DNA of 64,000 nucleotides from SNAP01 sp049671745 (GTDB lineage Bacteria; Bacteroidota; Bacteroidia; Bacteroidales; Marinifilaceae). Position 1 is the first letter of the stretch. Each line of letters starts with the position of its first letter. Of this stretch, positions 17,230 to 25,347 are shown piece after piece. The notes beneath the pieces are model-generated. The model saw only the letters and a program-made list of their open reading frames with translations. It did no database searches and was not told the DNA's origin. The DNA is taken from positions 12,263 through 76,262 of the forward strand of contig JBATVL010000096.1 in the NCBI GenBank assembly GCA_049671745.1, in the 5' to 3' direction. Both the position numbers and the translations under genes were made by a program.

Positions 17230-18552
17230 CTAAACTAATTCGCCTATTAAGGTTGCTCTTGTACAAGAAACAACTTTTATATTTACAAAATCTCCTGTCT
17301 TATAATTCTCTCTCGGAAATACACATACCTTATTTTGAGAAGTACGACCATATAATTGATCATCTCTTTTCTTAGATACACCCTCAACAAGAACCTCGAA
17401 TTCTTTTCCTAAATCAGCTTTGTTTGAAGCGGCAGAAATACTAGCCTGTACATCTATCATCTTTGTTAAACGAGCTGATTTTACTTCTTCAGGAACATTA
17501 TCTGCTAAATTTTTAGAAGCCATTGTTCCTGGACGTTCTGAATATTTAAACATATATGCAAAATCAAACTTACACTCTTTCATTAAGTCTAATGTTTCCT
17601 CAAAATCTTCATCGCTCTCATTATGAAAACCTACAAACACATCTGTAGATAATCCACAATTAGGTAAATACTTATTTATTGCTGCTATTCTACCAAGGTA
17701 CCACTCTTTAGTATATTTTCTATTCATATCCTTAAGAACGGTATCACTACCAGACTGAACAGGTAAATGTACTGCCTTACAAATATTATCGTATTTGGCC
17801 ATTACCTTTAAAGTTTCGTCACTCATATCTTTTGGATGAGATGTAGAGAAACGTACTCTTAATTCAGGCACAGTCTCTGCAACCAATGCTAGAAGATCAT
17901 GAAAGTTCACTTCTTTCCCATCTTCACTAAACAAATAAGAGTTAACATTCTGACCTAGTAATGTTATTTCCTTATATCCTTTTGAAGCTAAATCACGCAC
18001 TTCTGTAAGAATAGAAACTAGAGATCTGCTTCTCTCTCTTCCTCTAGTATAAGGAACTATGCAATATGTACAGAAATTATTACATCCCCTAACTATTGAC
18101 ACGTATCCTGAGATTGCTGTATTCTCTAAACGAGTTGGACAGATATCTTTATATGTTTCAGAAATAGACAATTCTACATTAATAGCTTTCTCTCCTTTTT
18201 CTGCCTGCTTTATAAGCAATGGTAAATCATTATATGCATCTGGACCAACAACTATATCCACATTTTTTTCTTGTTCAAAAAGATCAGCTCCTAATCGCTC
18301 AGCCATACAACCCATTATCCCTATCAGAACGCCAGGTTTATGTTTTCTTAAGATAGATAAAGACTGAACTCTGCCTTTTACTCTCTTCTCTGCCGACTCA
18401 CGTACTGAACAAGTATTAAAAAGAACTATATCAGAGTCATCCTTATCTTTTGTCATCTCATAACCATTAGCCTCTAGAATAGCTGCCACAACTTCACTAT
18501 CTGCCACGTTCATTTGGCAACCATAGGTTTCTATATAAAATTTCTTAGCCAT
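17230..18552 (-). CDS. miaB: tRNA-2-methylthio-N6-dimethylallyladenosine synthase
   Basis: A radical-SAM methylthiotransferase acting on A37 of tRNAs that read UNN codons. The start at 18550-18552 is chosen over the in-frame ATG at 18576 because a -7 promoter word lies on top of the latter. With this start the product is 440 residues: auxiliary-cluster cysteines C12, C48 and C82 in the UPF0004 domain, radical-SAM cysteines C157, C161 and C164 (CNNFCTYC), and a C-terminal TRAM domain. All six cysteines are present, so it should be active. Confidence 0.94.
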   Translation of the reverse strand: MAKKFYIETYGCQMNVADSEVVAAILEANGYEMTKDKDDSDIVLFNTCSVRESAEKRVKGRVQSLSILRKHKPGVLIGIMGCMAERLGADLFEQEKNVDIVVGPDAYNDLPLLIKQAEKGEKAINVELSISETYKDICPTRLENTAISGYVSIVRGCNNFCTYCIVPYTRGRERSRSLVSILTEVRDLASKGYKEITLLGQNVNSYLFSEDGKEVNFHDLLALVAETVPELRVRFSTSHPKDMSDETLKVMAKYDNICKAVHLPVQSGSDTVLKDMNRKYTKEWYLGRIAAINKYLPNCGLSTDVFVGFHNESDEDFEETLDLMKECKFDFAYMFKYSERPGTMASKNLADNVPEEVKSARLTKMIDVQASISAASNKADLGKEFEVLVEGVSKKRDDQLYGRTSQNKVCVFPRENYKTGDFVNIKVVSCTRATLIGELV

Positions 18553-18573
18553 AATCTTGTTTTGTTTGGGAGC

Positions 18574-18581
18574 CAAATATA
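18574..18581 (-). promoter_or_regulatory. -7 element of miaB
   Basis: On the minus strand this reads TATATTTG, matching TAnnTTTG, 21 bases before the chosen ATG. Transcription would start near 18567, downstream of the alternative ATG at 18576, which decides the start. No clear -33 word. Confidence 0.5.
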
Positions 18582-18661
18582 GTATTTTTTTACCTAGATT
18601 TGTAATCTCGGAATAATTAGCCTTTTTATATAAACAAGATTAGGTAAAATTTTATTACTTT

Positions 18662-18669
18662 TATATTTG
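18662..18669 (+). promoter_or_regulatory. -7 element of clpP-clpX
   Basis: TATATTTG matches TAnnTTTG and sits 19 bases before the clpP ATG. The upstream -33 region is weak. Confidence 0.5.
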
Positions 18670-18688
18670 AATTTAAACAGAACATAAA

Positions 18689-19357
18689 ATGACACAAAGA
18701 GACGATTTTGCAAAATTTGCTACTAAAGATAGAGGTATTAGCAGCCTTTCTCTTGATAAATACACTTCTATTCAGAGTAACTATATGTCTCCTACTATTA
18801 TTGAGGAAAGACAATTAAATGTAGCTTCTATGGACGTATTCTCTCGTCTTATGATGGATAGAATTATCTTCCTAGGAGTGCCTATTGATGACTATGTAGC
18901 TAATATTATTATGGCTCAACTTTTATATCTTGAATCAGCTGATCCAACTAAAGATATTCAAATATATTTTAACACTCCTGGTGGTTCAGTGCATGCTGGA
19001 TTAGGTATTTATGATACTATGCAATATATTAATTGTGATGTTGCAACTACATGTACAGGTATGGCAGCTTCTATGGGTGCCGTTCTTTTAACAGCAGGAA
19101 CTGAAGGCAAACGTTCAGCCCTTAAGCACTCTAGAGTAATGATTCACCAACCTATGGGTGGAGCTCAAGGACAAGCTTCTGATATTGAAATCACTGCTAG
19201 AGAGATAATGAAATTAAAGAAAGAATTATACACTATTATAGCTGATCATTCTCATAATCCTTATGAAAAAATCGAAAAAGATTCGGATAGAGACTACTGG
19301 ATGACAGCAGACGAAGCACATGCATACGGTATGATTGATGAAGTTTTGAAACGATAA
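18689..19357 (+). CDS. clpP: ATP-dependent Clp protease proteolytic subunit
   Basis: A 222-residue serine peptidase that forms the ClpP tetradecamer. The catalytic triad fits S128 in GMAASMG, H153 in IHQPMGG, and D202. The N-terminal 35 residues are longer than the E. coli axial loop region, usual for this phylum. It is 16 bases upstream of clpX, and the pair encodes the full ClpXP machine. The trigger factor gene that often precedes clpP is not here; miaB is divergent instead. Confidence 0.96.
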   Translation: MTQRDDFAKFATKDRGISSLSLDKYTSIQSNYMSPTIIEERQLNVASMDVFSRLMMDRIIFLGVPIDDYVANIIMAQLLYLESADPTKDIQIYFNTPGGSVHAGLGIYDTMQYINCDVATTCTGMAASMGAVLLTAGTEGKRSALKHSRVMIHQPMGGAQGQASDIEITAREIMKLKKELYTIIADHSHNPYEKIEKDSDRDYWMTADEAHAYGMIDEVLKR

Positions 19358-19373
19358 GTTAAAGGATAAAAAG

Positions 19374-20597
19374 ATGGGAATGGATAAATGTTCGTTTTGT
19401 GGGAGAACGAGAAAAGAAGTTAAATTACTTATAGCAGGTGCTGATGGCTTTATTTGTAACTCGTGTGTTGAACAAGCTAATGAAATCGTAAAAGAAGACT
19501 CAGGTAGTAACGAAGACGGATTAGAACTAGATATAGCTAGCCTTCTTAAACCTGCAGAAATCAAAGTATTTTTAGAGCAATATGTTATTGGACAAAATGC
19601 TGCTAAAAAATATCTTTCTGTAGCTGTATACAATCACTACAAAAGACTTCTACAGAAGAAAACAGACGATGAAGTTGAGATACAGAAATCGAATATTATA
19701 ATTGTTGGAGAAACTGGTACTGGTAAAACATTATTAGCGCAAACTGTTGCTAAAATGCTTCATGTTCCTTTTACTATTGTTGATGCTACTGTTCTTACTG
19801 AAGCTGGATATGTTGGTGAAGATATTGAATCTATATTAACACGTCTATTACAAGCAGCTGATTATAATGTAGAGGCAGCAGAAAAAGGAATAGTTTTCAT
19901 AGATGAGATTGATAAAATTGCTCGTAAAGGCGATAATCCTTCTATCACTAGAGATGTTTCTGGAGAAGGTGTTCAACAAGGACTACTTAAACTTCTTGAA
20001 GGATCTATAGTTAATGTTCCACCTCAGGGAGGAAGAAAACATCCTGATCAAAAAATGATTCCTGTAAACACTAAAAATATATTATTCATTTGTGGTGGAG
20101 CTTTTGATGGAGTACAAAGAAAGATTGCTAACAGATTGAATACTCAAGTAGTTGGATTCAATGCTAATAAAGCAAAAGACACTTTAGACCAAAATAATCT
20201 ACTTAAATATATATCTCCAAGCGATTTAAAATCTTTTGGTCTTATACCTGAGATTATTGGACGTCTTCCTGTTCTTACTTATCTTGAACCTCTTGATAGA
20301 ACTGCTTTAAGAAGTATTCTTACTAAACCTAAGAATGCTATCATTAAGCAATATATTAAGCTTTTCGAAATGGATAATATTGAACTTTCATTCAACGAAG
20401 ATGTTCTTGAGTATATAGTTGATAAAGCTATTGAGTTTAAATTAGGAGCTAGAGGCTTACGTTCTATTTGTGAATCTATTATGATGGATGCTATGTTTGA
20501 AGCACCATCATCTAATGAAAACACTTTTATCGTAACTATTGAATACGCTAAAGAAAAACTAGAGAATATAAATGCTGGTGATTTACACATAGCATAA
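19374..20597 (+). CDS. clpX: ATP-dependent Clp protease ATP-binding subunit
   Basis: A 407-residue AAA+ unfoldase. The N-terminal zinc-binding domain has C6, C9, C28 and C31; the Walker A GETGTGKT is at 112-119; Walker B IVFIDEIDK follows. The ClpP-docking loop reads VVGF in NTQVVGFNANK, a variant of the IGF loop. Pore loop and sensor segments are in order. It delivers unfolded substrates into ClpP from the adjacent gene. A second in-frame ATG (third codon) could be the real start. Confidence 0.96.
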   Translation: MGMDKCSFCGRTRKEVKLLIAGADGFICNSCVEQANEIVKEDSGSNEDGLELDIASLLKPAEIKVFLEQYVIGQNAAKKYLSVAVYNHYKRLLQKKTDDEVEIQKSNIIIVGETGTGKTLLAQTVAKMLHVPFTIVDATVLTEAGYVGEDIESILTRLLQAADYNVEAAEKGIVFIDEIDKIARKGDNPSITRDVSGEGVQQGLLKLLEGSIVNVPPQGGRKHPDQKMIPVNTKNILFICGGAFDGVQRKIANRLNTQVVGFNANKAKDTLDQNNLLKYISPSDLKSFGLIPEIIGRLPVLTYLEPLDRTALRSILTKPKNAIIKQYIKLFEMDNIELSFNEDVLEYIVDKAIEFKLGARGLRSICESIMMDAMFEAPSSNENTFIVTIEYAKEKLENINAGDLHIA

Positions 20598-20618
20598 AGT
20601 ATTTTTCAAAAAGATATC

Positions 20619-20660
20619 AATGGATAGTATTTTACTACATGTAAGATACTATCCATTTTT
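20619..20660 (+). terminator. Intrinsic terminator of clpP-clpX
   Basis: A 12-bp stem (20619-20630 with 20646-20657) with a 15-base loop and trailing T run, 21 bases after the clpX stop. Confidence 0.75.
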
Positions 20661-20795
20661 GTATATATCTAAATAAAGAAAAGAACTTCATAAACTCGTA
20701 TATGCTAACTATTAACTCTTTAAAAGTTCTTAATTCATTATTCATAATTAATTTTTGTATATTCGCATCCGAAAACACAAAAAATAGAATAGACA

Positions 20796-22409
20796 ATGAT
20801 TACAGTTTCTAATTTAGCGATACAATTTGGCAAGAAGCCTTTATTTCAAGACGTTAATCTTAAATTCAACCCAGGCAACTGCTATGGAGTTATTGGGGCA
20901 AACGGTGCAGGTAAATCAACTTTCTTAAAAATCCTTTCTGGTGAACTTGATTCTACTAGAGGTGGCTTCACTATGGAACCTGGTGAGAGATTATCTGTTT
21001 TAACTCAGGATCACTATGCATTCGACGAGTATACTGTTATTGATACAGTTATGATGGGTCATAAAGAAATGTGGGAAGTGATGGCAGCAAAAGATGCTAT
21101 CTATATGAAAGAGGATTTCTCTGAAGCAGATGGACTTAAAGCTGCTGACCTTGAGGAGAAATTTGCAGAAATGGACGGATGGAACTCTGAAAATAATGCA
21201 TCTGGACTTCTTGAAGGACTTGGCATAAACAAAGAGATGCAAAGTGCTTATATGAAAGATCTTTCAGGTAAAGAAAAAGTACGTGTACTTCTTGCACAAG
21301 CACTTTTTGGTGAGCCTGATAACTTACTACTGGATGAGCCTACCAATGACCTGGATTTAGAAACAGTGCTTTGGTTAGAGAACTATTTAGCTAATTTCAA
21401 GAATACTGTTATTGTTGTATCTCACGATAGACACTTCTTAGATAATGTTTGTACTAACATTGTTGATATAGATTACGGTAAGATTAACTCTTATGGAGGT
21501 AATTATACTTTCTGGTATGAGTCAAGTCAATTAGCTGCTCGTCAACAATCTATGCAAAATAAGAAGGCAGAAGAGAGAAAAAAAGAACTTCAAGACTTTA
21601 TTCGTCGTTTCTCTGCCAATGTTGCTAAATCTAAACAGGCTACAGCTCGTAAGAAAATGCTTGAAAAGCTAAATATTGACGAGATTGCTCCATCTACACG
21701 TAGATATCCAGGTATTATATTTAATCCAGAAAGAGAGATTGGTAACAATGTTCTTAAGATAGAAGATTTAAAGTATTCTGTAGATGGAAATGTTCTTTTC
21801 AATGATATTAGCTTCACTATAGAAAAAGGAGAGAAAGTTGTATTTGTTTCTAAAGATCAAAGAGCAACTACTGCACTTTTCGAAATCATTAACGGTGAAC
21901 TTAAAGAAGATAGTGGTATTATGGAATTGGGAGTTACAGTTAAACCAGCATACCTACCAATGGATAATACTGAGTTCTTCCAAAACAACAAGAATCTTCT
22001 TGAATGGATACAGCAATTTGCTAAGGGTATAGATGACTTCGAACTTAGAGCTTATTTAGGTAGAATGTTATTCTCTGGAGAAGACATCTCTAAAAAGACA
22101 AATGTTCTTTCTGGTGGAGAGAAGATGCGTTGTATGATTTCTCGTATGATGCTTGAGAATCCAAATCTTGTGACTCTTGACCACCCTACCAACCACCTTG
22201 ATATGGAATCTATTCAAGCCTTCAATAATAACATGAAGACTTATCCTGGAAATGTCCTAATGGCTTCTCATGACCACGAATTCATAAACACTGTTTGTAA
22301 TCGTGTAATAGAGATTACTCCTAACGGAACAATTGATAAATATATGGAATTTGAGGATTACATGACAGACCCTAAAATAATAGCTCTAAGAGCAGAACTT
22401 TATAAATAA
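20796..22409 (+). CDS. ABC-F ATPase with a degenerate second nucleotide site
   Basis: A 537-residue soluble twin-ABC protein, close in size to YbiT, likely a ribosome-associated translation factor. NBD1 is canonical: P-loop GANGAGKST at 34-42 and LLLDEPTNDLD with E181. NBD2 is not: where the P-loop should be, residues 351-359 read VSKDQRATT, and the catalytic Glu after Walker B is His (LDHPTNHLD, H463). NBD2 keeps a perfect LSGGEK (438-443), while NBD1 has LSGKEK (156-160). One composite site is thus intact and the other looks dead for hydrolysis. The linker between domains (about 245-300) is charged and helical as in ABC-F. No membrane segment. Confidence 0.9.
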   Translation: MITVSNLAIQFGKKPLFQDVNLKFNPGNCYGVIGANGAGKSTFLKILSGELDSTRGGFTMEPGERLSVLTQDHYAFDEYTVIDTVMMGHKEMWEVMAAKDAIYMKEDFSEADGLKAADLEEKFAEMDGWNSENNASGLLEGLGINKEMQSAYMKDLSGKEKVRVLLAQALFGEPDNLLLDEPTNDLDLETVLWLENYLANFKNTVIVVSHDRHFLDNVCTNIVDIDYGKINSYGGNYTFWYESSQLAARQQSMQNKKAEERKKELQDFIRRFSANVAKSKQATARKKMLEKLNIDEIAPSTRRYPGIIFNPEREIGNNVLKIEDLKYSVDGNVLFNDISFTIEKGEKVVFVSKDQRATTALFEIINGELKEDSGIMELGVTVKPAYLPMDNTEFFQNNKNLLEWIQQFAKGIDDFELRAYLGRMLFSGEDISKKTNVLSGGEKMRCMISRMMLENPNLVTLDHPTNHLDMESIQAFNNNMKTYPGNVLMASHDHEFINTVCNRVIEITPNGTIDKYMEFEDYMTDPKIIALRAELYK

Positions 22410-22414
22410 AAACA

Positions 22415-22442
22415 AGCTGGCGTTTCTTACGAAACGCCAGCT
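22415..22442 (+). terminator. Intrinsic terminator of the ABC-F gene
   Basis: A perfect 12-bp GC-rich stem (22415-22426 with 22431-22442), loop TTAC, then five T. It lies 5 bases after the stop. Confidence 0.9.
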
Positions 22443-22468
22443 CTTTTTATAGAGATGATCTTCCTATC

Positions 22469-22912
22469 TCAATAATAATTTATAATACCTTTATCTTTTA
22501 AAGATATACCCAGTATAGCTTTTGATACAAAAGAAAAATAGAGTTCAACTCTATCGCCCTCCATTGCAGAGTCCCAAATATCAAAATTCACCTTATAATC
22601 CCTCCCATCAACAACAAATAATAATGTCTCACCAACCTTACACTTGCTTGAAATAATTCCATATTCAACTGTTTTACGACCAATACTAAGATCTTTTATA
22701 TATCTCTTTATAATAAACCATATTACGACAATAGTTAAGAGTACACCCGTCATCATTATTCTATTTACTAATTCAAAGATATAGGCATTTCTTCCTGATA
22801 TTATAAAAGTGGCCAAAGCAAAAAGCAACATGATTATTAATCCAATCAATAATCCAGGTCTCATGTAATTTCTTATTACTCTTTTCTCTCTAAAATTCAG
22901 TTTCTCGCTCAT
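22469..22912 (-). CDS. Small two-helix membrane protein of unknown function
   Basis: About 147 residues from the ATG at 22910-22912 (an in-frame ATG lies four codons upstream). A basic N-terminus (KLNFREKRVIRNYMRPG) precedes two membrane helices at roughly 18-38 and 48-68. A soluble C-terminal domain of about 75 residues contains GETLLFVVDGRDYKVNF, a short beta-rich stretch. I do not recognise a family. It is monocistronic, convergent with the ABC-F gene. The positive-inside rule puts the C-terminal domain in the cytoplasm. Confidence 0.6.
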   Translation of the reverse strand: MSEKLNFREKRVIRNYMRPGLLIGLIIMLLFALATFIISGRNAYIFELVNRIMMTGVLLTIVVIWFIIKRYIKDLSIGRKTVEYGIISSKCKVGETLLFVVDGRDYKVNFDIWDSAMEGDRVELYFSFVSKAILGISLKDKGIINYY

Positions 22913-23085
22913 AGTAATATACATTTTCTTATTATACTATTAGAAAGCTCTAATTGTTGCTAAACTTCTAAAATAATCAATTCAGACAGTGTAATTTAAA
23001 GTTCGTCAACATTTATATAAATAGCTAAATATATAAGTTCCATATATAATTATATTATCTATATTTACAATGGGAAACAAAAAAA

Positions 23086-23376
23086 ATGTTTATGTTAATA
23101 TTAGAAATAATCAAGTATTTGCTTCGATTTACATTAATATCGAGCATACAGATTTTCAGTTTTATTTACTATGTAATTAAAGCTAAATCTATAGAAGAAA
23201 GGGTTCTAGCTTTAAGGGAAGGATTAACATCAGTTGCATATTTAACGGGGATATTTACAATAATTTTTGGCAAATGGGAAATTGGAATATTAGTTTCTGT
23301 ATTATCCATCGCTTATGCAAATTACTTCATTCATGAAGACTCTAGGGAAGTGAAACAAAAAAAGTCAACTTGTTAA
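23086..23376 (+). CDS. Small membrane protein of unknown function
   Basis: A 96-residue protein with a hydrophobic N-terminal helix (LILEIIKYLLRF to IYYVI, about 4-30), a charged connector (KAKSIEERVLALREG), and two further short hydrophobic stretches at about 47-60 and 65-80. The last codons (KKSTC, stop) overlap a 28-base palindromic terminator, so the frame runs right into it. No family recognised. It stands alone between divergent and convergent minus-strand genes. Confidence 0.5.
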   Translation: MFMLILEIIKYLLRFTLISSIQIFSFIYYVIKAKSIEERVLALREGLTSVAYLTGIFTIIFGKWEIGILVSVLSIAYANYFIHEDSREVKQKKSTC

Positions 23377-23388
23377 CAAGTTGACTTT
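23361..23388. terminator. Bidirectional terminator, perfect 28-base palindrome
   Basis: Two 14-base arms (23361-23374, 23375-23388) that are exact reverse complements, with A runs left and T runs right. It overlaps the end of the 23086-23376 ORF and ends the convergent minus-strand gene at 23412. Confidence 0.85.
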
Positions 23389-23411
23389 CTTTTATTTTAA
23401 GCTAATATCTT

Positions 23412-23954
23412 CTACATGTAAGGTAATTTAGTAAGCCCTTGAGCTAACTTATTTAATCCTTCTTTTATATTTTCATCTGATAATTGCTTTTTAAATTTCA
23501 TCTTAATCATCATCTTAAACATCATATTCATTGTAAAATGAAGAGTCAAACGAATTCTTGTATCATAAGGACCTTTATCAATTAATTGAATCCAAAAGAC
23601 TGGTTTAATAGGCATCTTACCTTCACCAACAATTTTTATCATCTTATTTGACTCTCTTTCTTCCATCCTAAAGATCAAATCAATTCCCTTAACAACAAAA
23701 GAGCATGAATCATTAGTTGCTTCAAAATGCTCTATCATAGATAGACCTTCTTTGAATTTAATTAAATCATCTGCCATATTACCAGAACCTTTAGCCCCAG
23801 TCTGCTGACTCATCATTGCTAATTCTTGCTCAGAAATATTAGACAATTTATCGTATAAGAGTCCTAATTTACTAAAATCAGACAAGAAATTATAAACCGA
23901 TGAAGTTGATCTACTAATCTTGTGTATATCGCTTATTATTTTTGTTTCAGCCAT
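23412..23954 (-). CDS. SRPBCC/START-like domain protein
   Basis: A 180-residue soluble protein. The N-terminus KIISDIHKISRSTSSVYNFLSDFSKLGLLYDKL has the helix-grip start typical of the polyketide-cyclase/START (SRPBCC) fold, followed by a beta-rich middle (CSFVVKGIDLIFRMEERES) and a C-terminal amphipathic helix with many Met and Lys. Such proteins bind hydrophobic ligands in a cavity. The ligand is unknown. It starts 24 bases after pyrE on the same strand and is probably co-transcribed with it; this pairing recurs in Bacteroidales, but a link to pyrimidine synthesis is unproven. Confidence 0.7.
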   Translation of the reverse strand: MAETKIISDIHKISRSTSSVYNFLSDFSKLGLLYDKLSNISEQELAMMSQQTGAKGSGNMADDLIKFKEGLSMIEHFEATNDSCSFVVKGIDLIFRMEERESNKMIKIVGEGKMPIKPVFWIQLIDKGPYDTRIRLTLHFTMNMMFKMMIKMKFKKQLSDENIKEGLNKLAQGLTKLPYM

Positions 23955-23978
23955 AATTTAGTCAAATTATAAATTATT

Positions 23979-24611
23979 TTATTTACCCCAAGAAACAGGA
24001 TCTTTTCTCCACTCTTTAAGGTTCTCTACATTCTCTGCCTTGATATAACCAGTCTCTAAAGCTAAGTCTATCATCTCGTTATAATCACTTAAAGTAATAA
24101 GTTTACAATCAGCATTAGTGAAATTATCTGCTGCTATTTGAAAACCATAAGTGAAAATAGCTGCCATACCCAAAACTTCGCAACCTGCAGAACGAAGAGC
24201 TGCAACTGCTTCTAAAGAAGAACCACCTGTAGACACTAAATCTTCAATAACTACTACTTTCTGACCAGCTTCTATAGTACCTTCTATCTTATTCTCTAGG
24301 CCATGAGCCTTAGCAGAAGAACGAATATATACAAATGGCTTATTTAATACTTGAGCAACTAAAACTCCTTGTGCGATAGCTCCTGTTGCAACACCAGCTA
24401 CTACATCACAATCTCCATATTCAGCCTTAATCTTCTCAGCAAAAGCATCACGAATATAATCACGTACATTAGGGAAAGATAAAGTCTTTCTATTGTCGCA
24501 ATATATAGGTGACTTCCAACCAGAAGCCCATGTAAATGGATTTGTTGGTTGCAATTTAATTGCTTTAATTTGTAATAGATGTTCAGCTACTTTTTTTGCT
24601 GTTGTACTCAT
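23979..24611 (-). CDS. pyrE: Orotate phosphoribosyltransferase
   Basis: A 210-residue enzyme that adds PRPP to orotate to form OMP, the fifth step of pyrimidine synthesis. The PRPP-binding motif VVVIEDLVSTGGSS is near residue 121, and the catalytic loop/lysine region IRSSAKAHGLENKIEG precedes it. The N-terminal FTWASGWKSPIYCDNR is the orotate-binding hood. Length is typical. It is divergent from the NUDIX gene with only about 40 bases between starts. Confidence 0.95.
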   Translation of the reverse strand: MSTTAKKVAEHLLQIKAIKLQPTNPFTWASGWKSPIYCDNRKTLSFPNVRDYIRDAFAEKIKAEYGDCDVVAGVATGAIAQGVLVAQVLNKPFVYIRSSAKAHGLENKIEGTIEAGQKVVVIEDLVSTGGSSLEAVAALRSAGCEVLGMAAIFTYGFQIAADNFTNADCKLITLSDYNEMIDLALETGYIKAENVENLKEWRKDPVSWGK

Positions 24612-24653
24612 AATAAATAAGATTTATATTAACACTCAAATTAATTCTTGCAA

Positions 24654-25244
24654 ATGTATAAAGTATTTTTTAAAGATAGAATCTTTTCACTAACTGATGA
24701 TACATATTTACTTAACAAAGGTGAAAATACTTATCTTTTCGAAGATATAGAACAGTTAAAAGGTCTAATATTTAAATTTATACACTATAGAGATAACTAC
24801 TGTGTGATACATAAAGACATAAATGAATTATGGCAAATATTTAAAGAATGTTTTGAAACACGAGAAGCTGCAGGCGGATTAGTTGTTAAAGATGAAAGCT
24901 TTCTGGCAATAAAAAGATGGAAGATTTGGGATTTACCTAAAGGTCACATTGAAGATGGAGAAACTCCCGAGATTGCTGCAATCAGAGAGGTAGAAGAAGA
25001 AACAGGAATAAATAATCCTACTATAAAAGAAAAGATGGACTGTTCTTTCCACATATACATATACGAAACTAATCTAATATTAAAAATAAGCCATTGGTTC
25101 AAAATGGAGTATAAAGGTAATGATCTTCTAGTTCCACAACTAGAAGAAGATATTACTGAAGCCATATGGATGCCTATTGCAGAAAAGGATAGATTTATAA
25201 GAAACACCTATCCCACTCTCTTATCAACCATAGATAATCTATAA
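24654..25244 (+). CDS. NUDIX hydrolase
   Basis: The ATG at 24654-24656 is used; the frame also allows a TTG two codons earlier. The 196-residue product has the full Nudix box: GHIEDGETPEIAAIREVEEE then TG, near residues 103-124, with the REVEEE metal-binding glutamates intact. The N-terminal 75 residues form a separate small domain of unknown function. Members of this type in Bacteroidota hydrolyse nucleoside diphosphate derivatives; the substrate cannot be assigned. Divergent from pyrE with a very short shared upstream region. Confidence 0.88.
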   Translation: MYKVFFKDRIFSLTDDTYLLNKGENTYLFEDIEQLKGLIFKFIHYRDNYCVIHKDINELWQIFKECFETREAAGGLVVKDESFLAIKRWKIWDLPKGHIEDGETPEIAAIREVEEETGINNPTIKEKMDCSFHIYIYETNLILKISHWFKMEYKGNDLLVPQLEEDITEAIWMPIAEKDRFIRNTYPTLLSTIDNL

Positions 25245-25347
25245 ATAGATACCTTATTTCATAATTAAAAAGGCTCTTACTTAGTAAAATATTGTAGGAA
25301 CGCTTTATTAATTGTAATTTCGCCGCAATAAAATAAAAAATAGAACC

